From the NCBI GenBank assembly GCA_018401885.1, contig JAGYKB010000014.1, positions 1-60,547 on the forward strand: DNA of 60,547 nt, in the 5' to 3' direction. Shown one piece after another: positions 31,220-40,329 of the stretch (its first letter is position 1; the number at the start of each line of letters is the position of its first letter). A model generated the notes under the pieces. That model saw nothing but the letters and a program-made list of their open reading frames with translations, was not told the DNA's origin and did no database searches. The position numbers were made by a program, and so were the translations under genes. This DNA is from Gammaproteobacteria bacterium (lineage in GTDB: Bacteria > Pseudomonadota > Gammaproteobacteria > Pseudomonadales > Pseudohongiellaceae).

Positions 31220-32019
31220 TCATCTTCGCCGATGACATTGCCGTGTATGTCGTGCTCGTGAGTGTGATGGTGTGTGTAAACCGCAAGACTGTCGGTGACG
31301 CCCGCCCCGAAAAGTGACAAATAAGCGGGGTCGTTGCTCACCGTTTCGGGCTTGCCGTGACAGCAGACGTGATGATTTAAGCAGATCACCTCGTCGGTTG
31401 AAGACATCACGAGATGTAGGTCATGGCTTATCATCAATACGCCGCAGCCTTGGGTTTCGGCGATCGAATCGATTAGCGAGTAAAGCTCTGCCTGTCCCGC
31501 AATATCGACCCCCTGGGCGGGCTCATCCAATACGAGTAGATGCGGCTTTCGTAGTAACGCACGCGCGAGCAGCACCCGCTGTAGTTCGCCGCCGGACAGG
31601 CTATTGAGCTGAGCGTGGACAAGGTGAGGAACGTGCAAAGACGCCAGGGTCTCCTCGATTTCGTGTCCTCCCGCTGATCCCTTCGCACCGCGCAGCGCTA
31701 AAGCTAGGAAGCGCTGCACTGTAAGCGGCAGGGTTGGCTCGACATGCAGTGATTGAGGCATGTAACCAAGCCTCAAACCTTCGCGTCGCGTTATTGTTCC
31801 CGAGTCTGCGTCGAGAAGCCCAAGCGCAATTCGCACAAGCGTTGTCTTGCCTGCGCCGTTGGGTCCAATAAGCGTGACTATTTGGCCTGCTTGGATCGAA
31901 AAGCTGACGCGTTCGAGCACCACGCGATCATCAAAAACCTTGCCGATATCTACTGCGCTCAGCAACGGCTGCTGCGAGCCGATTGTCTCTTCTACTGTTG
32001 ATACTGCGCCCGTAGCCAT
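31204..32019 (-). CDS. znuC: Zinc ABC transporter ATP-binding protein ZnuC
   Basis: ZnuC is the ATPase of the zinc importer. Walker A GPNGAGKTTLVRIAL is near residues 53-67, the signature LSGGELQRVLLARALL and Walker B LLVLDEPAQGVD follow, and the H-loop is MISHDLHLVMS. The C-terminal tail carries a His cluster (THHHTHEHDIH and a final CNHQ), common in ZnuC and likely to sense or buffer zinc. It is 271 residues. It is the first gene of the minus-strand znuCB pair and diverges from znuA. Confidence 0.94.
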   Translation of the reverse strand: MATGAVSTVEETIGSQQPLLSAVDIGKVFDDRVVLERVSFSIQAGQIVTLIGPNGAGKTTLVRIALGLLDADSGTITRREGLRLGYMPQSLHVEPTLPLTVQRFLALALRGAKGSAGGHEIEETLASLHVPHLVHAQLNSLSGGELQRVLLARALLRKPHLLVLDEPAQGVDIAGQAELYSLIDSIAETQGCGVLMISHDLHLVMSSTDEVICLNHHVCCHGKPETVSNDPAYLSLFGAGVTDSLAVYTHHHTHEHDIHGNVIGEDECNHQ

Positions 32020-32237
32020 GCTCGATCCCGTGAGGACTATTCACCTAAGTAAAGGTTAGCGGTCGCGCGAGCAATGACTGAAGCACGCACGACTTAGAAG
32101 ACGATTATAGTCGTAATCGGCTGTGTTCGCTGCAAACTCATTGCTAGCCTGCTGCACTGCTATGGCTTGTCGCGCGCATTCGGTATGATAGCTCACCTGA
32201 TCCAACTGTCTGCCGCCAACGCTTCCTGAGAATCACC
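32020..32237. promoter_or_regulatory. Divergent region znuC / znuA with an inverted repeat
   Basis: A Zur operator is expected between znuCB and znuA. The best symmetric element is CGATTA (32102-32107) with TAATCG (32114-32119), 6-bp arms with a 6-bp spacer. It does not resemble the enterobacterial Zur box closely, so the assignment is tentative. Confidence 0.35.
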
Positions 32238-33218
32238 ATGAAATCTGACTCCTGGCTTCAAAAATTTAGCATGCTCTTTATCTGCAGAGGCACTCTCGGC
32301 GGACTTTTGCTTAGCAGCGTGTTGTCTACAGTGGTCCAGGCCCAGACACCAACCGCTCTTCGCGGGGACGGCCTCGAAATTGTGACGAGCATTCGCCCAC
32401 TTGCGTTGATCGCGAACGACATACTGGACGGCCTCGGTGCGGCGGCGGCGCTTATCGATGCGGGCGACTCACCGCATCACACCATGCTTACTCCGTCGGC
32501 ACGACTTAAAGCCGCGCGTGCTGACCTGCTGATTTGGATTGGTGAAGATCTTGAAGTTGCGCTAGCGGATCTTTTTGTAAATGACCCTCGCACGCTCACA
32601 ACCTCCCAGATTGACGGTATTCTATTAGACGAAGCTGAGCCCGACGAGCATTCCTCAGAACATGGGGCAGATCTCCACCTCTGGCTCAGTACTAAAAACG
32701 CCGAACGAATAGGTGAAGCAGTTGCTAATGCGGCCAGCAAACTCGACGCTGCAAACGCAGACCACTATGCGGCTAGCCTTGCACGCTTTAAATCCCGGCA
32801 GGCAGAAAATCGGAAAGCGTTTGCCGCAGAAATTGCAGCGCTGGGAAATCCAGCCCAGCAACCTGACTTACAAGACAGGGACCGGTTCGCGGTCTATCAT
32901 GATGCCTATCAATATTTTGAACATGAGTATGGCCTGCGGCACAGCGTTGCACTGCTCGTCGATCCCGAGCGCGCGCCGAGCATCCGGGAGCTGGCTGCGG
33001 TGAGAGAGCAGCTAAGTGCTGCACAGCCAAGTTGTTTGCTTACCGAGCCAGATGCCGACGCGGGACTGATCGCCACAGCGACTAAAGGACTTGCGCAAAT
33101 AGCGCCACTTCGACAGATTGAAGTCGATATTCTAGGCCGCAACATCGATGACGGAGAGGACGGCTACACGCGCCTCATGCGTGCGGTCGTCGCTGATTTT
33201 GTCGAGTGTTTGCGTTAG
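32238..33218 (+). CDS. znuA: Zinc ABC transporter substrate-binding protein ZnuA
   Basis: ZnuA is the periplasmic zinc-binding protein that feeds ZnuBC. An N-terminal secretion signal (LGGLLLSSVLSTVVQA) is followed by the cluster A-I domain: IVTSIRPLALIANDIL, AGDSPHHTMLTPS with the metal-binding His, and DLHLWLSTKNA with the second. The Asp/His-rich loop between them is short (DEAEPDEHSSEHGADLHL). VYHDAYQYFEHEYGL supplies a third His. The length of 326 is typical. A manganese-specific member cannot be fully excluded. Confidence 0.92.
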   Translation: MKSDSWLQKFSMLFICRGTLGGLLLSSVLSTVVQAQTPTALRGDGLEIVTSIRPLALIANDILDGLGAAAALIDAGDSPHHTMLTPSARLKAARADLLIWIGEDLEVALADLFVNDPRTLTTSQIDGILLDEAEPDEHSSEHGADLHLWLSTKNAERIGEAVANAASKLDAANADHYAASLARFKSRQAENRKAFAAEIAALGNPAQQPDLQDRDRFAVYHDAYQYFEHEYGLRHSVALLVDPERAPSIRELAAVREQLSAAQPSCLLTEPDADAGLIATATKGLAQIAPLRQIEVDILGRNIDDGEDGYTRLMRAVVADFVECLR

Positions 33219-33290
33219 GCAGTCCCTGCGTAACAAAACAAATAAACTGAAAAGCAAATCAGTAAGAAGCGAGAGAGGCAGAGAACCGAC

Positions 33291-36094
33291 GTGACACCCA
33301 ACAAGCAACTTATCCTAGTAGACGGTTCCTCCTATTTATTTCGCGCCTTTCATGCCCTGCCCCCGCTGGTAAATAGCAAACAGCAGCCAACGGGTGCGGT
33401 AAAAGGCGTGATCAATATGATCCGAAGCCTCATCAAAAGTTATCCCGACAGCAACATTGCTATCGTGTTCGATGCCAAAGGCAAAACGTTTCGCAGTGAT
33501 CTCTATGCAGATTACAAAGCCACCCGTCCGCCGATGCCGGATGAGCTGCGTTCGCAGATCGAACCGATCCATCAAATCGTGCAGGCCATGGGGTTGCCCA
33601 TGCTGGTTGTCCCCGGTGTCGAAGCCGACGATGTTATCGGCACGCTCGCCAAACAGGCGACGGAGCGGGGAATAAAAACACTCATTTCTACGGGCGATAA
33701 AGACCTTGCCCAACTCGTGAATGAACATGTCACGCTGATGAACACGATGAATAATGAGACGCTTGATGTGGCTGGCGTCGAGAAAAAATTTGGCATCGCG
33801 CCGAGTCAGATCATCGATTTTCTCGCGCTAACCGGCGACAAAGCCGACAATATTCCGGGTGTTCCGGGCGTCGGCCCTAAGACTGCGGTTAAGTGGCTCT
33901 TAGAGTATCAGTCGATGGAAGGTGTCATCGCAAACGCCGATGCGATAGGCGGTAAAATAGGTGAGCGACTGAGAGAGAACATAGACTTGTTAAAACTGTC
34001 TTACGAGCTTGCAACTATTAAGCTCGACTGTGAACTCGATCTCGCGCCCGAGCAATTGGTTCCGAATGCCGAGGACGGCGCAGCGCTGCTATCGCTTTTT
34101 TCCGAACTTGAATTTAAATCCTGGGTAAAAGAGCTCGAATCCGAGGGCATCAAAGCGGCGTCACCTGTAACTGCACAAAAAATAAATGGAGAAAAAGACG
34201 CAGCCGCAGTTGATGGATCTGGAGGTGTAAAGCAACATCAGTCTCTCGATGTCACACCAAAAGCACTAGACTACAGCCTCGTCGACACCGAGGAAAAACT
34301 GCAAAAGCTTCTGAGCAAGATCGAAACAGCACCTAGATTCTCTATTAGTCTCGAGACACAGGGCGAACATTTTCTCGACACCGAAATACTCGGCGTTGCG
34401 ATCAGCACACAGCTTGGCGAGAGCTATTATTTACCCTTCGGTCATAAAAAGCCCGAACAAGGCGAGCTGGGAGTAGAGCCTTGGCCACAGCTCGACAGAG
34501 ACCATGCGCTGACGCTGCTTAAACCCTATCTCGAGGACCGCCTCCGTATTAAAGCCGGCCACGATCTAAAAGCGACTGCGCATGTGCTTGCTAACGTCGG
34601 GATAAATCTGCAGCCGATCAAAGCCGATGTGCATCTTGCGTCTTACGTGCTCAACTCAGTGACTAGTCGGCATGCGCTCGAAGACATCGCACGGCACTAT
34701 CTCGCGTTAGAGACGCCCCCTATTGCGCTTGAAAGCCTAACGGGAAAGGGGCGCAGCAAGCTTACTAAAGTAACTCTCGCCCCGTCGGAAATCCTCAACT
34801 ACGCAGCCGAGCGCGCCGACCTCATTCTGCGCGCGTCGCTGTTTCTGGAACATGAACTTGCCGCCGACGCGCGTCTTGAGGGGATCTACCGGTTGTTCGA
34901 ACTTCCCCTTGTTAATGTGCTCCGCGCGATGGAGCAGAACAGTATCGCCCAGCAGACAAAATTGCGCTCGCGCGGCAGAGTGACGAGCTCGGCACTCCAG
35001 CTCAATGAAACTCGAGCTCAAAGCGCATGAGCTGGCCGGTGAAGCGTTTAACCTTGGCTCGCCTAAGCAGCTACAGGCGATTCTTTACGAAAAACTTGGG
35101 CTGCCATGCTCAAAAGACAAAAACTGGCCAGCCGTCGACAGCCGAACCTGTTCTTGCTGAGCTGCAGAGGATTACGAGTTACCGCCGGTCATCACTCGGC
35201 AGCGCTCGCTTGCCAAAGCTCAAGTCAACGTACCGACAAACTGCCGCTGCAAGTAAACTCGAGTAGCGGGCGTATTCACTCTACTTTTCAGCAGGCGGTT
35301 GCCGCGACGGGCGAATTGTCGTCAACCGATCCTGGTGCAGAACATTCCAATTCGGACAAACGAAGGCCGTCGTGTCCGCGGACGTTCGTGAGCGCCGGAT
35401 AAGCTGTTGCTCGCGGCCGATTACTCGCAGGTTGAACTTAGAATTATGGCGCATCTGTCGCAAGATCCGGGCTTGCTGAAGGCATTTCGTCAGCACGGGA
35501 TGTTCACCGCGCCACTGCCGCCCGATGTTTTTGGTGTGGCGCTGGATCAGAGTTACAGCGGACCAGCGACGTAGCGCTAAGGCAATTAATTTCAGTTTAA
35601 TCTACAGGATGTCCGCGTTTGGTCTCATGAATCAGATCAGTGTTAGCCGAGGCGAAGCGGGCAGACCATCGAGCGCTATTCCGAAAATACCGGTGTGCGC
35701 GCGTATATGGATGAAACCAGGCGCTAGCCGACGAAAAGGAGTATGTCGAGACGCTGTTTGGGCGCAGGCTTTACCTGCCCGATATTCATGCGAGGTAACG
35801 GCATGCTGCGCAAAGGCAGCGCAGCGCACGGCGATTAATGCGCCGATGCAAGGTACGGCAGCCGATAATGTCATTAAACGTGCGATGATCGATATTCAGA
35901 ATTGGTTAAACGAAGGGTCAATCGACGCACGGATGCTGCTGCAGGTTCACGATGAATTGGTTTTCGAGGTCAGCGAGCGCGACCTCTCGCTACTCGCCGA
36001 TGGCGTGCGTTTCCGCATGGTGTCCGCTGCCGCGCTTGATGTGCCGCTCGTAGTCGATATTGGCACCGGCAAAAACTGGGATGAGGCGCACTAG
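33291..36094 (+). pseudogene. polA: DNA polymerase I, polymerase domain interrupted by many frameshifts
   Basis: The 5' nuclease domain is intact (LVDGSSYLFRAFHALPP, PGVEADDVIGTLA, TGDKADNIPGVPGVGPKT). The 3'-5' exonuclease domain follows in frame but its carboxylates look replaced: DTE is SLE, the motif II Asp is Thr, and YAAED is YAAER. From about 34935 to 35850 the frame changes repeatedly. Recoverable pieces in order are MKLELKAHELAGEAFNLGSP, NIPIRTNEGRRVR, motif A DYSQVELRIMAHLSQDPGLL, O-helix region KAINFSLIYRMSAFGL (normally NFGLIYGMS) and, back in a long frame, motif C VHDELVFEV. The 2804-bp span equals a normal 930-codon gene. Several breaks are one-base changes in short homopolymers, as expected of sequence error. 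GTG start; the stop overlaps convergent engB. Confidence 0.88.
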
Positions 36095-36699
36095 GCGGGC
36101 GTATCGTCGCCGAGCCACTCGTCGAGCTTGGCACGAACTTCGGTCACACCGTCATTTTTGAGCGACGAAAAGAGCTGCACAGTCACTTTATCAAAGACCT
36201 TTAGCTCTTTTTGTACCGCCAGCAGTGTGTTTTGAGCCGCGCCGCGCTTGAGTTTGTCCGATTTAGTCAGTAGTAAATGCAGCGGCAGGCCGCTCTGAAC
36301 CGCCCAATCGATCATCATGCGGTCGAAGTCTTTAAGCGGATGACGGATATCACTCAGGAGTATCAGGCCGCACAGGACCTGACGCCTGCGCAGGTATTTT
36401 TCGAGCTCTTCCTGCCACTTATTTTTGACGCTCAGCGGCACTTTAGCGAAGCCATAGCCGGGCAGGTCGACTAAAAAACGTCCCTCGGCGAGGCCGAAAA
36501 AGTTGATCAGCTGCGTGCGTCCTGGCGTTTTAGAGATACGGGCGAGGCGCGTCTGGTTGGTGATCGCGTTAATCGCGCTCGATTTGCCGGCGTTGGAGCG
36601 TCCGGCGAAGGCAACCTCGGCAACGCTTTCGGGCGGACAGGCTGCGAGATTGGCGGCGCTAGTGACAAAGGTGGCTTGATTATAGTGCATGGCGCGCAT
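36091..36699 (-). CDS. engB: Ribosome biogenesis GTP-binding protein EngB (YihA/YsxC)
   Basis: EngB is an essential small GTPase for large ribosomal subunit assembly. G1 [16 protein letters not shown] is near residues 31-46, G2 and G3 lie in RTQLINFF and [10 protein letters not shown], and G4 is TKSDK. The 202-residue length is normal. A second in-frame ATG nine bases in (MHYNQATF) may be the true start. The polA-engB-cytochrome c4-dsbA order is the pseudomonad one. Confidence 0.95.
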   Translation of the reverse strand: MRAMHYNQATFVTSAANLAACPPESVAEVAFAGRSNAGKSSAINAITNQTRLARISKTPGRTQLINFFGLAEGRFLVDLPGYGFAKVPLSVKNKWQEELEKYLRRRQVLCGLILLSDIRHPLKDFDRMMIDWAVQSGLPLHLLLTKSDKLKRGAAQNTLLAVQKELKVFDKVTVQLFSSLKNDGVTEVRAKLDEWLGDDTPA

Positions 36700-36853
36700 G
36701 ATACCGGTATAGCCTGCCCCGGCGACAGCACTATTAGAGTCAATCGACGAAATGCGCTACAATCCCTCGCCGCGAACGCTCGGAGCGTACCGTAATGAGT
36801 CCGACTGGCCTGAAATTAACTTACGAATCAGAAATAATGAGTTAGGAATTACG

Positions 36854-37465
36854 ATGAACAAATTTGCGATAGCCCTAGTGTCTCTCCTTATCAGCGCCTT
36901 GGCGCCAGCCTATGTCTTTGCTCAAGGCGACGCTGCCGCAGGTCAGGCTAAATCAGCACTCTGCGGCTCTTGCCACGGAGTCGACGGCAACAGCGCCCTA
37001 GCGATGAACCCTAAGCTAGCAGGCCAAGGTGCAGGCTACCTGCACAAGCAACTTGTCGAATTCAAGTCTGGTGCGCGTCAGAATGCGACCATGGCTGCGA
37101 TGGTCATGAACCTATCTGATCAGGACATGCTTGACCTGTCGGCCTACTATGCGTCACAGCAAGTGACTATTGGTGGCGCAGATCCGGCGCTAATCGAGCT
37201 TGGCGAGGCTATCTACCGTGGTGGTAATAAAGAACTCGGCGTCGCCGCTTGTACTTCGTGCCACTCAACAGACGGTGCGGGCAACGCACCTGCTAATTTC
37301 CCAGCGGTTGGCGGTCAGCACGCCGAGTACACGCTCGCACAGCTCAAGGCCTTCCGCTCAGGTATGCGCAATAACGACGCAGGGTCGATGATGCGCAGCA
37401 CAGTCGAGCGTCTGACCGACAAAGAGCTCGAAGCACTCGCGAGCTACCTCGAAGGCCTTAACTAG
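36854..37465 (+). CDS. Diheme cytochrome c4
   Basis: Cytochrome c4 is a periplasmic diheme electron carrier to terminal oxidases. An N-terminal signal peptide (FAIALVSLLISALAPAYVFA) is followed by two homologous domains with haem motifs CGSCHGVDGNS and CTSCHSTDGAG. Each has a downstream Met ligand region and the pattern PKLAGQGAGYLHKQLVEFKS. The ATG at 36854 follows TTAGGAATTACG, giving 203 residues; the frame is open upstream but lacks support. It may donate electrons to the oxidase whose subunit II carries similar fused domains. Confidence 0.95.
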   Translation: MNKFAIALVSLLISALAPAYVFAQGDAAAGQAKSALCGSCHGVDGNSALAMNPKLAGQGAGYLHKQLVEFKSGARQNATMAAMVMNLSDQDMLDLSAYYASQQVTIGGADPALIELGEAIYRGGNKELGVAACTSCHSTDGAGNAPANFPAVGGQHAEYTLAQLKAFRSGMRNNDAGSMMRSTVERLTDKELEALASYLEGLN

Positions 37466-37518
37466 TCATCGATAGGCTGCGACTTTAACCAAGCAAGCTA
37501 AATACTCGGAGTTGACCT

Positions 37519-38196
37519 ATGAACATACGCTCTCTCTTTCCGAAGACACTTATTACCGCGGTGGTGACGCTGCTCGTGACCTTGCCCCTCGCTTCCACAA
37601 GCGTCGGTCAAATCGAAAAATACGTAGCGGGCACGCACTACACCGAGCTCCGTGCGCCGGTTAACACGCCCGACGACAGCAAGATCGAAGTCCTCGAGGC
37701 CTTCTGGTACGGTTGTTCGCACTGCTTCCGCTTCGAGCCTTTGGTCGCCGACTGGGAGTCCAAGGCCGGGGACGACGTTGATTTCCGCCGCTTCCCTGCG
37801 ATGTGGAACGCGTTGATGAAAGTTCATGCGCAGATCTATTTCACCGCCGAGGCGATGGATGTGATTCACATTGTGCACGAGCCTGTATTCGATGCGATTA
37901 ACGTCGAAGGCAATCGTCTTCAGAATGAAAAACTCATAGGCGATTTGTTCGAGGAGAACGGCGTTTCGCGCGCAGATTTCGAGGCAGCGTTTAACTCGTT
38001 CTCGGTGCGCACCAAGGTAAATCAGGCCGAGAAGCGCATGCAGGATTATGAAATTCGCAGCACCCCTAACATGATTGTGAACGGCAAATACCTTGTGACC
38101 ACTGGCGAAGCTGTGCGCACACAGGCAGAGATGCTGGAAGTAGTCGATTTCCTCGTCGACAAAGAGCGACGTGCAATGGGCCAAGCGGGCGAATAG
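37519..38196 (+). CDS. dsbA: Thiol:disulfide interchange protein DsbA, CSHC active site
   Basis: DsbA introduces disulfides into periplasmic proteins. A signal peptide (ITAVVTLLVTLPLASTSVG) precedes the thioredoxin-like fold with the active site FWYGCSHCFRFEPL near residue 72 and the cis-Pro loop STPNMIVNGKYLV. The catalytic CXXC is C-S-H-C rather than the usual C-P-H-C, which should alter the redox potential. The length of 225 is normal. It is downstream of cytochrome c4 and ends in a strong terminator. Disulfide formation would serve secretin and pseudopilin substrates of the adjacent secretion cluster. Confidence 0.93.
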   Translation: MNIRSLFPKTLITAVVTLLVTLPLASTSVGQIEKYVAGTHYTELRAPVNTPDDSKIEVLEAFWYGCSHCFRFEPLVADWESKAGDDVDFRRFPAMWNALMKVHAQIYFTAEAMDVIHIVHEPVFDAINVEGNRLQNEKLIGDLFEENGVSRADFEAAFNSFSVRTKVNQAEKRMQDYEIRSTPNMIVNGKYLVTTGEAVRTQAEMLEVVDFLVDKERRAMGQAGE

Positions 38197-38242
38197 TTAT
38201 CCATTAGGGCGCAAGCGCGATTGCTGGTCTATACTCAAAAGC

Positions 38243-38275
38243 AAGCCATGTCGTTTACGCGGCATGGCTTTTTTT
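38243..38275 (+). terminator. Rho-independent terminator after dsbA
   Basis: AAGCCATG (38243-38250) and CATGGCTT (38263-38270) form a perfect 8-bp stem with a 12-base loop, running into seven T residues (38269-38275). It lies 46 bp after the dsbA stop and insulates the type II secretion cluster from it. Confidence 0.93.
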
Positions 38276-38383
38276 ATGGCTGCCGGCTTTTATGGCTGCC
38301 GGCGCAAACTATTTTGCCCGTTTCGCAGTCTTATCTTGCCGTTCGCTGCAAACTAAGCCAAAAGGAAAGGCCTCGCCTCAGTC

Positions 38384-39742
38384 ATGACGCGCCAAAACAA
38401 CATAAACGCTAAGCCCCTAGGCCTCGCAACTCGCGCGAGCACAGGTGTTGCGCGTGTCATGGGGCTGATGTCCTCGCTCGCCGACAGGTTTGGGCTGGCT
38501 GCCGCCAATCGCGTCGACTTGGGTGAAAGCATTGGCGTCGCGCTGTGGTCCAACCGTCTTCTCGTGCTCGGCAAGCGTGCGCAAACAGTCTTGTCAGAGG
38601 GTGGTGACGATCCTCGAGGTGACGCGGCAGCAACCCTTGCAAAGGCGGCGAAAGCACTCGGAGTGAGCCGCGCCGCGTTATTCCTCCCCGCCGAAGAATT
38701 TATTGCCACCGTAATCCCTCTGCCGGGGCTCACCGGCGCGGGGGCGCTCCAGGCACTTAGGCTCCAGGCCTCGTCGCTTATCCCGAGTCTCGACGAGCCT
38801 CTTGTGCTCGTTCAGACACCTAATCGGCTTGCAGGAACCGATGACTATTTTTGCCTGTGGATGACCCAGGCGCGGCTTACTGAAGTGTCCGAGGCATTCG
38901 AAGTCGAAGGCATCGAACTCGCCGCGATTCTGCCACGAGCCTTGCTTGCACCCAGCGACGACACTGGCGAAACCTATAGGCTGCTAGATCAAGACCCGCA
39001 GCAGATTACGCAGGTCGTTATGCGCGAAGGCGCACCTGTCAAATGGGATACTCTGCAGCGAAGCGATCTCGACGAACCCGAATTGTTCGAACAATGGCAG
39101 GCCGAGCTCAAATCAACTGAGCTTGCGTATCAGGGACCTCTAATAAGCCAATCCGATCCTGCGTGGCTGTCCACGCAGGAAGCGATGGCTTCACTTAATG
39201 CGGCGCTAGCGACGGGGATCTACTTCGTTCCGCCGGGCGAAGTAAAGCGGCGGCAGGCGCAAAAAAATAAAACAACTATCACGGCTATCGCCGCCAGCCT
39301 CGCGCTGATCGCAGTGCTCACGCTTATCCCTTTTGCGTTGCAGTCGATTCAGTTTCGACTCGCCGCCAGTGAGCTCGCAGACCTTCGCGCGCTCAATAGC
39401 ACTGCGCGGCAAGACCAAGCGTATGTTGCTGATTTCGACAGCCGCTGGGGCACGATAAACGACTACCCACGACAGGAGATAATTGACGCCCTGTATACAC
39501 TTCAAAGAGTAATTAGCCCAGATACCCTCACCGGACTCGAGATCGAGGAAGGCGTTGTAAATATCGAAGGCACAAGCAATAACCCTCAGGCGATTCTCCA
39601 ACGGCTCGAACAGGATCCGCTGTTCACTGAAGTTGCGTTCTCGCGTGCAACGAGCAACTCACGCTATAGCATTAGCCTTAGACTTAGCAATGTAAGTTTC
39701 GAAGGCTATCGCGCACGGTACGCAGAGGTCTCTCGTCGATGA
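38384..39742 (+). CDS. gspL: Type II secretion inner-membrane platform protein GspL
   Basis: GspL links the cytoplasmic ATPase GspE to the inner-membrane platform. The N-terminal part has the actin-like PilM/GspL look (GESIGVALWSNRLLVLG, AALFLPAEEFIATVIPLPGL). One membrane segment (ITAIAASLALIAVLTLIPFAL) lies near residue 310, and a periplasmic PilN-like ferredoxin domain (TLTGLEIEEGVVNIEGTSNN) follows. At 452 residues it fits GspL. The gene stop overlaps the start of the next gene (ATGA). It is the first gene of the ten-gene cluster; in canonical operons gspL comes near the end. Confidence 0.82.
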   Translation: MTRQNNINAKPLGLATRASTGVARVMGLMSSLADRFGLAAANRVDLGESIGVALWSNRLLVLGKRAQTVLSEGGDDPRGDAAATLAKAAKALGVSRAALFLPAEEFIATVIPLPGLTGAGALQALRLQASSLIPSLDEPLVLVQTPNRLAGTDDYFCLWMTQARLTEVSEAFEVEGIELAAILPRALLAPSDDTGETYRLLDQDPQQITQVVMREGAPVKWDTLQRSDLDEPELFEQWQAELKSTELAYQGPLISQSDPAWLSTQEAMASLNAALATGIYFVPPGEVKRRQAQKNKTTITAIAASLALIAVLTLIPFALQSIQFRLAASELADLRALNSTARQDQAYVADFDSRWGTINDYPRQEIIDALYTLQRVISPDTLTGLEIEEGVVNIEGTSNNPQAILQRLEQDPLFTEVAFSRATSNSRYSISLRLSNVSFEGYRARYAEVSRR

Positions 39743-40329
39743 ACAGCATAAATTTACAATCGCTGTCGACCCGCGAGCGTCTCATTCTGCTGCTTGCAGC
39801 CATCGTGGCCGTCGTCTTTTTGCTTACCCGCGGCGTCCCGATCGCTACCCGTGTCTATGCCGAGAGAGCAGAGAGTATTGAGTCGGTTCAACTGGATATC
39901 GAGCGCGAGCTAAGGCTCCAAAGAAGCGCTGAACTTTGGTCGAGCAGACGTGCTGAGACAGAGCGGGCACTCGCCAATGCCGAGGCAGGGCTCTTTAGCG
40001 GTTCGACAAACGCTATTGTCGAGGCGAGCATTCAGCAAATTTTATCGCAGCATGCCGCGAGCGCCGGCCTCGAGGTCAACTCAACGCGTCTTGCCGAGAC
40101 ACTCGAACAAGGCGACTGGAATCTTGTCAGTCAAGAGATGTCATTCCGCACGAGCAACGCCGCTGCCACTGTTGAATTTCTCTCTCTTATCGAGCAATCG
40201 ACTCCGCGTTTGGAAGTAACAGAATTTTCACTCGATCGGTCAAGAAATCAGTTTAGCGGCGCAATTACGGTGGTCGGCTTTGCTCGTAGCGCGCGTGCAA
40301 ACGGGCAGATGACTGCGAGGTTGAATTGA
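39739..40329 (+). CDS. gspM: Type II secretion protein GspM (PilO-like)
   Basis: GspM pairs with GspL in the inner-membrane platform. This 196-residue protein has a short cytoplasmic start (STRERLILLLAAIVAVVFLL carries the membrane segment at about residues 10-28), a coiled region rich in Arg/Glu, and a small periplasmic ferredoxin-like domain (EVNSTRLAETLEQGDWNLVS). Sequence similarity to the family is weak, as usual for GspM; the call leans on position after gspL and topology. It overlaps both neighbours by a few bases. Confidence 0.78.
   Translation: MNSINLQSLSTRERLILLLAAIVAVVFLLTRGVPIATRVYAERAESIESVQLDIERELRLQRSAELWSSRRAETERALANAEAGLFSGSTNAIVEASIQQILSQHAASAGLEVNSTRLAETLEQGDWNLVSQEMSFRTSNAAATVEFLSLIEQSTPRLEVTEFSLDRSRNQFSGAITVVGFARSARANGQMTARLN

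Noticed and set aside
32102..32119. Confident Zur box
   Set aside because: The inverted repeat does not match the known Zur consensus well enough, so it was kept only as a tentative element.
34935..35850. Programmed frameshifting or an intein/intron in polA
   Set aside because: There are many scattered one-base shifts with no slippery sequence or splice motif, and the total span equals the normal gene length.
37498..38184. 228-codon minus-strand frame
   Set aside because: It is fully antisense to dsbA; frames of this length are common opposite genes of this base composition.
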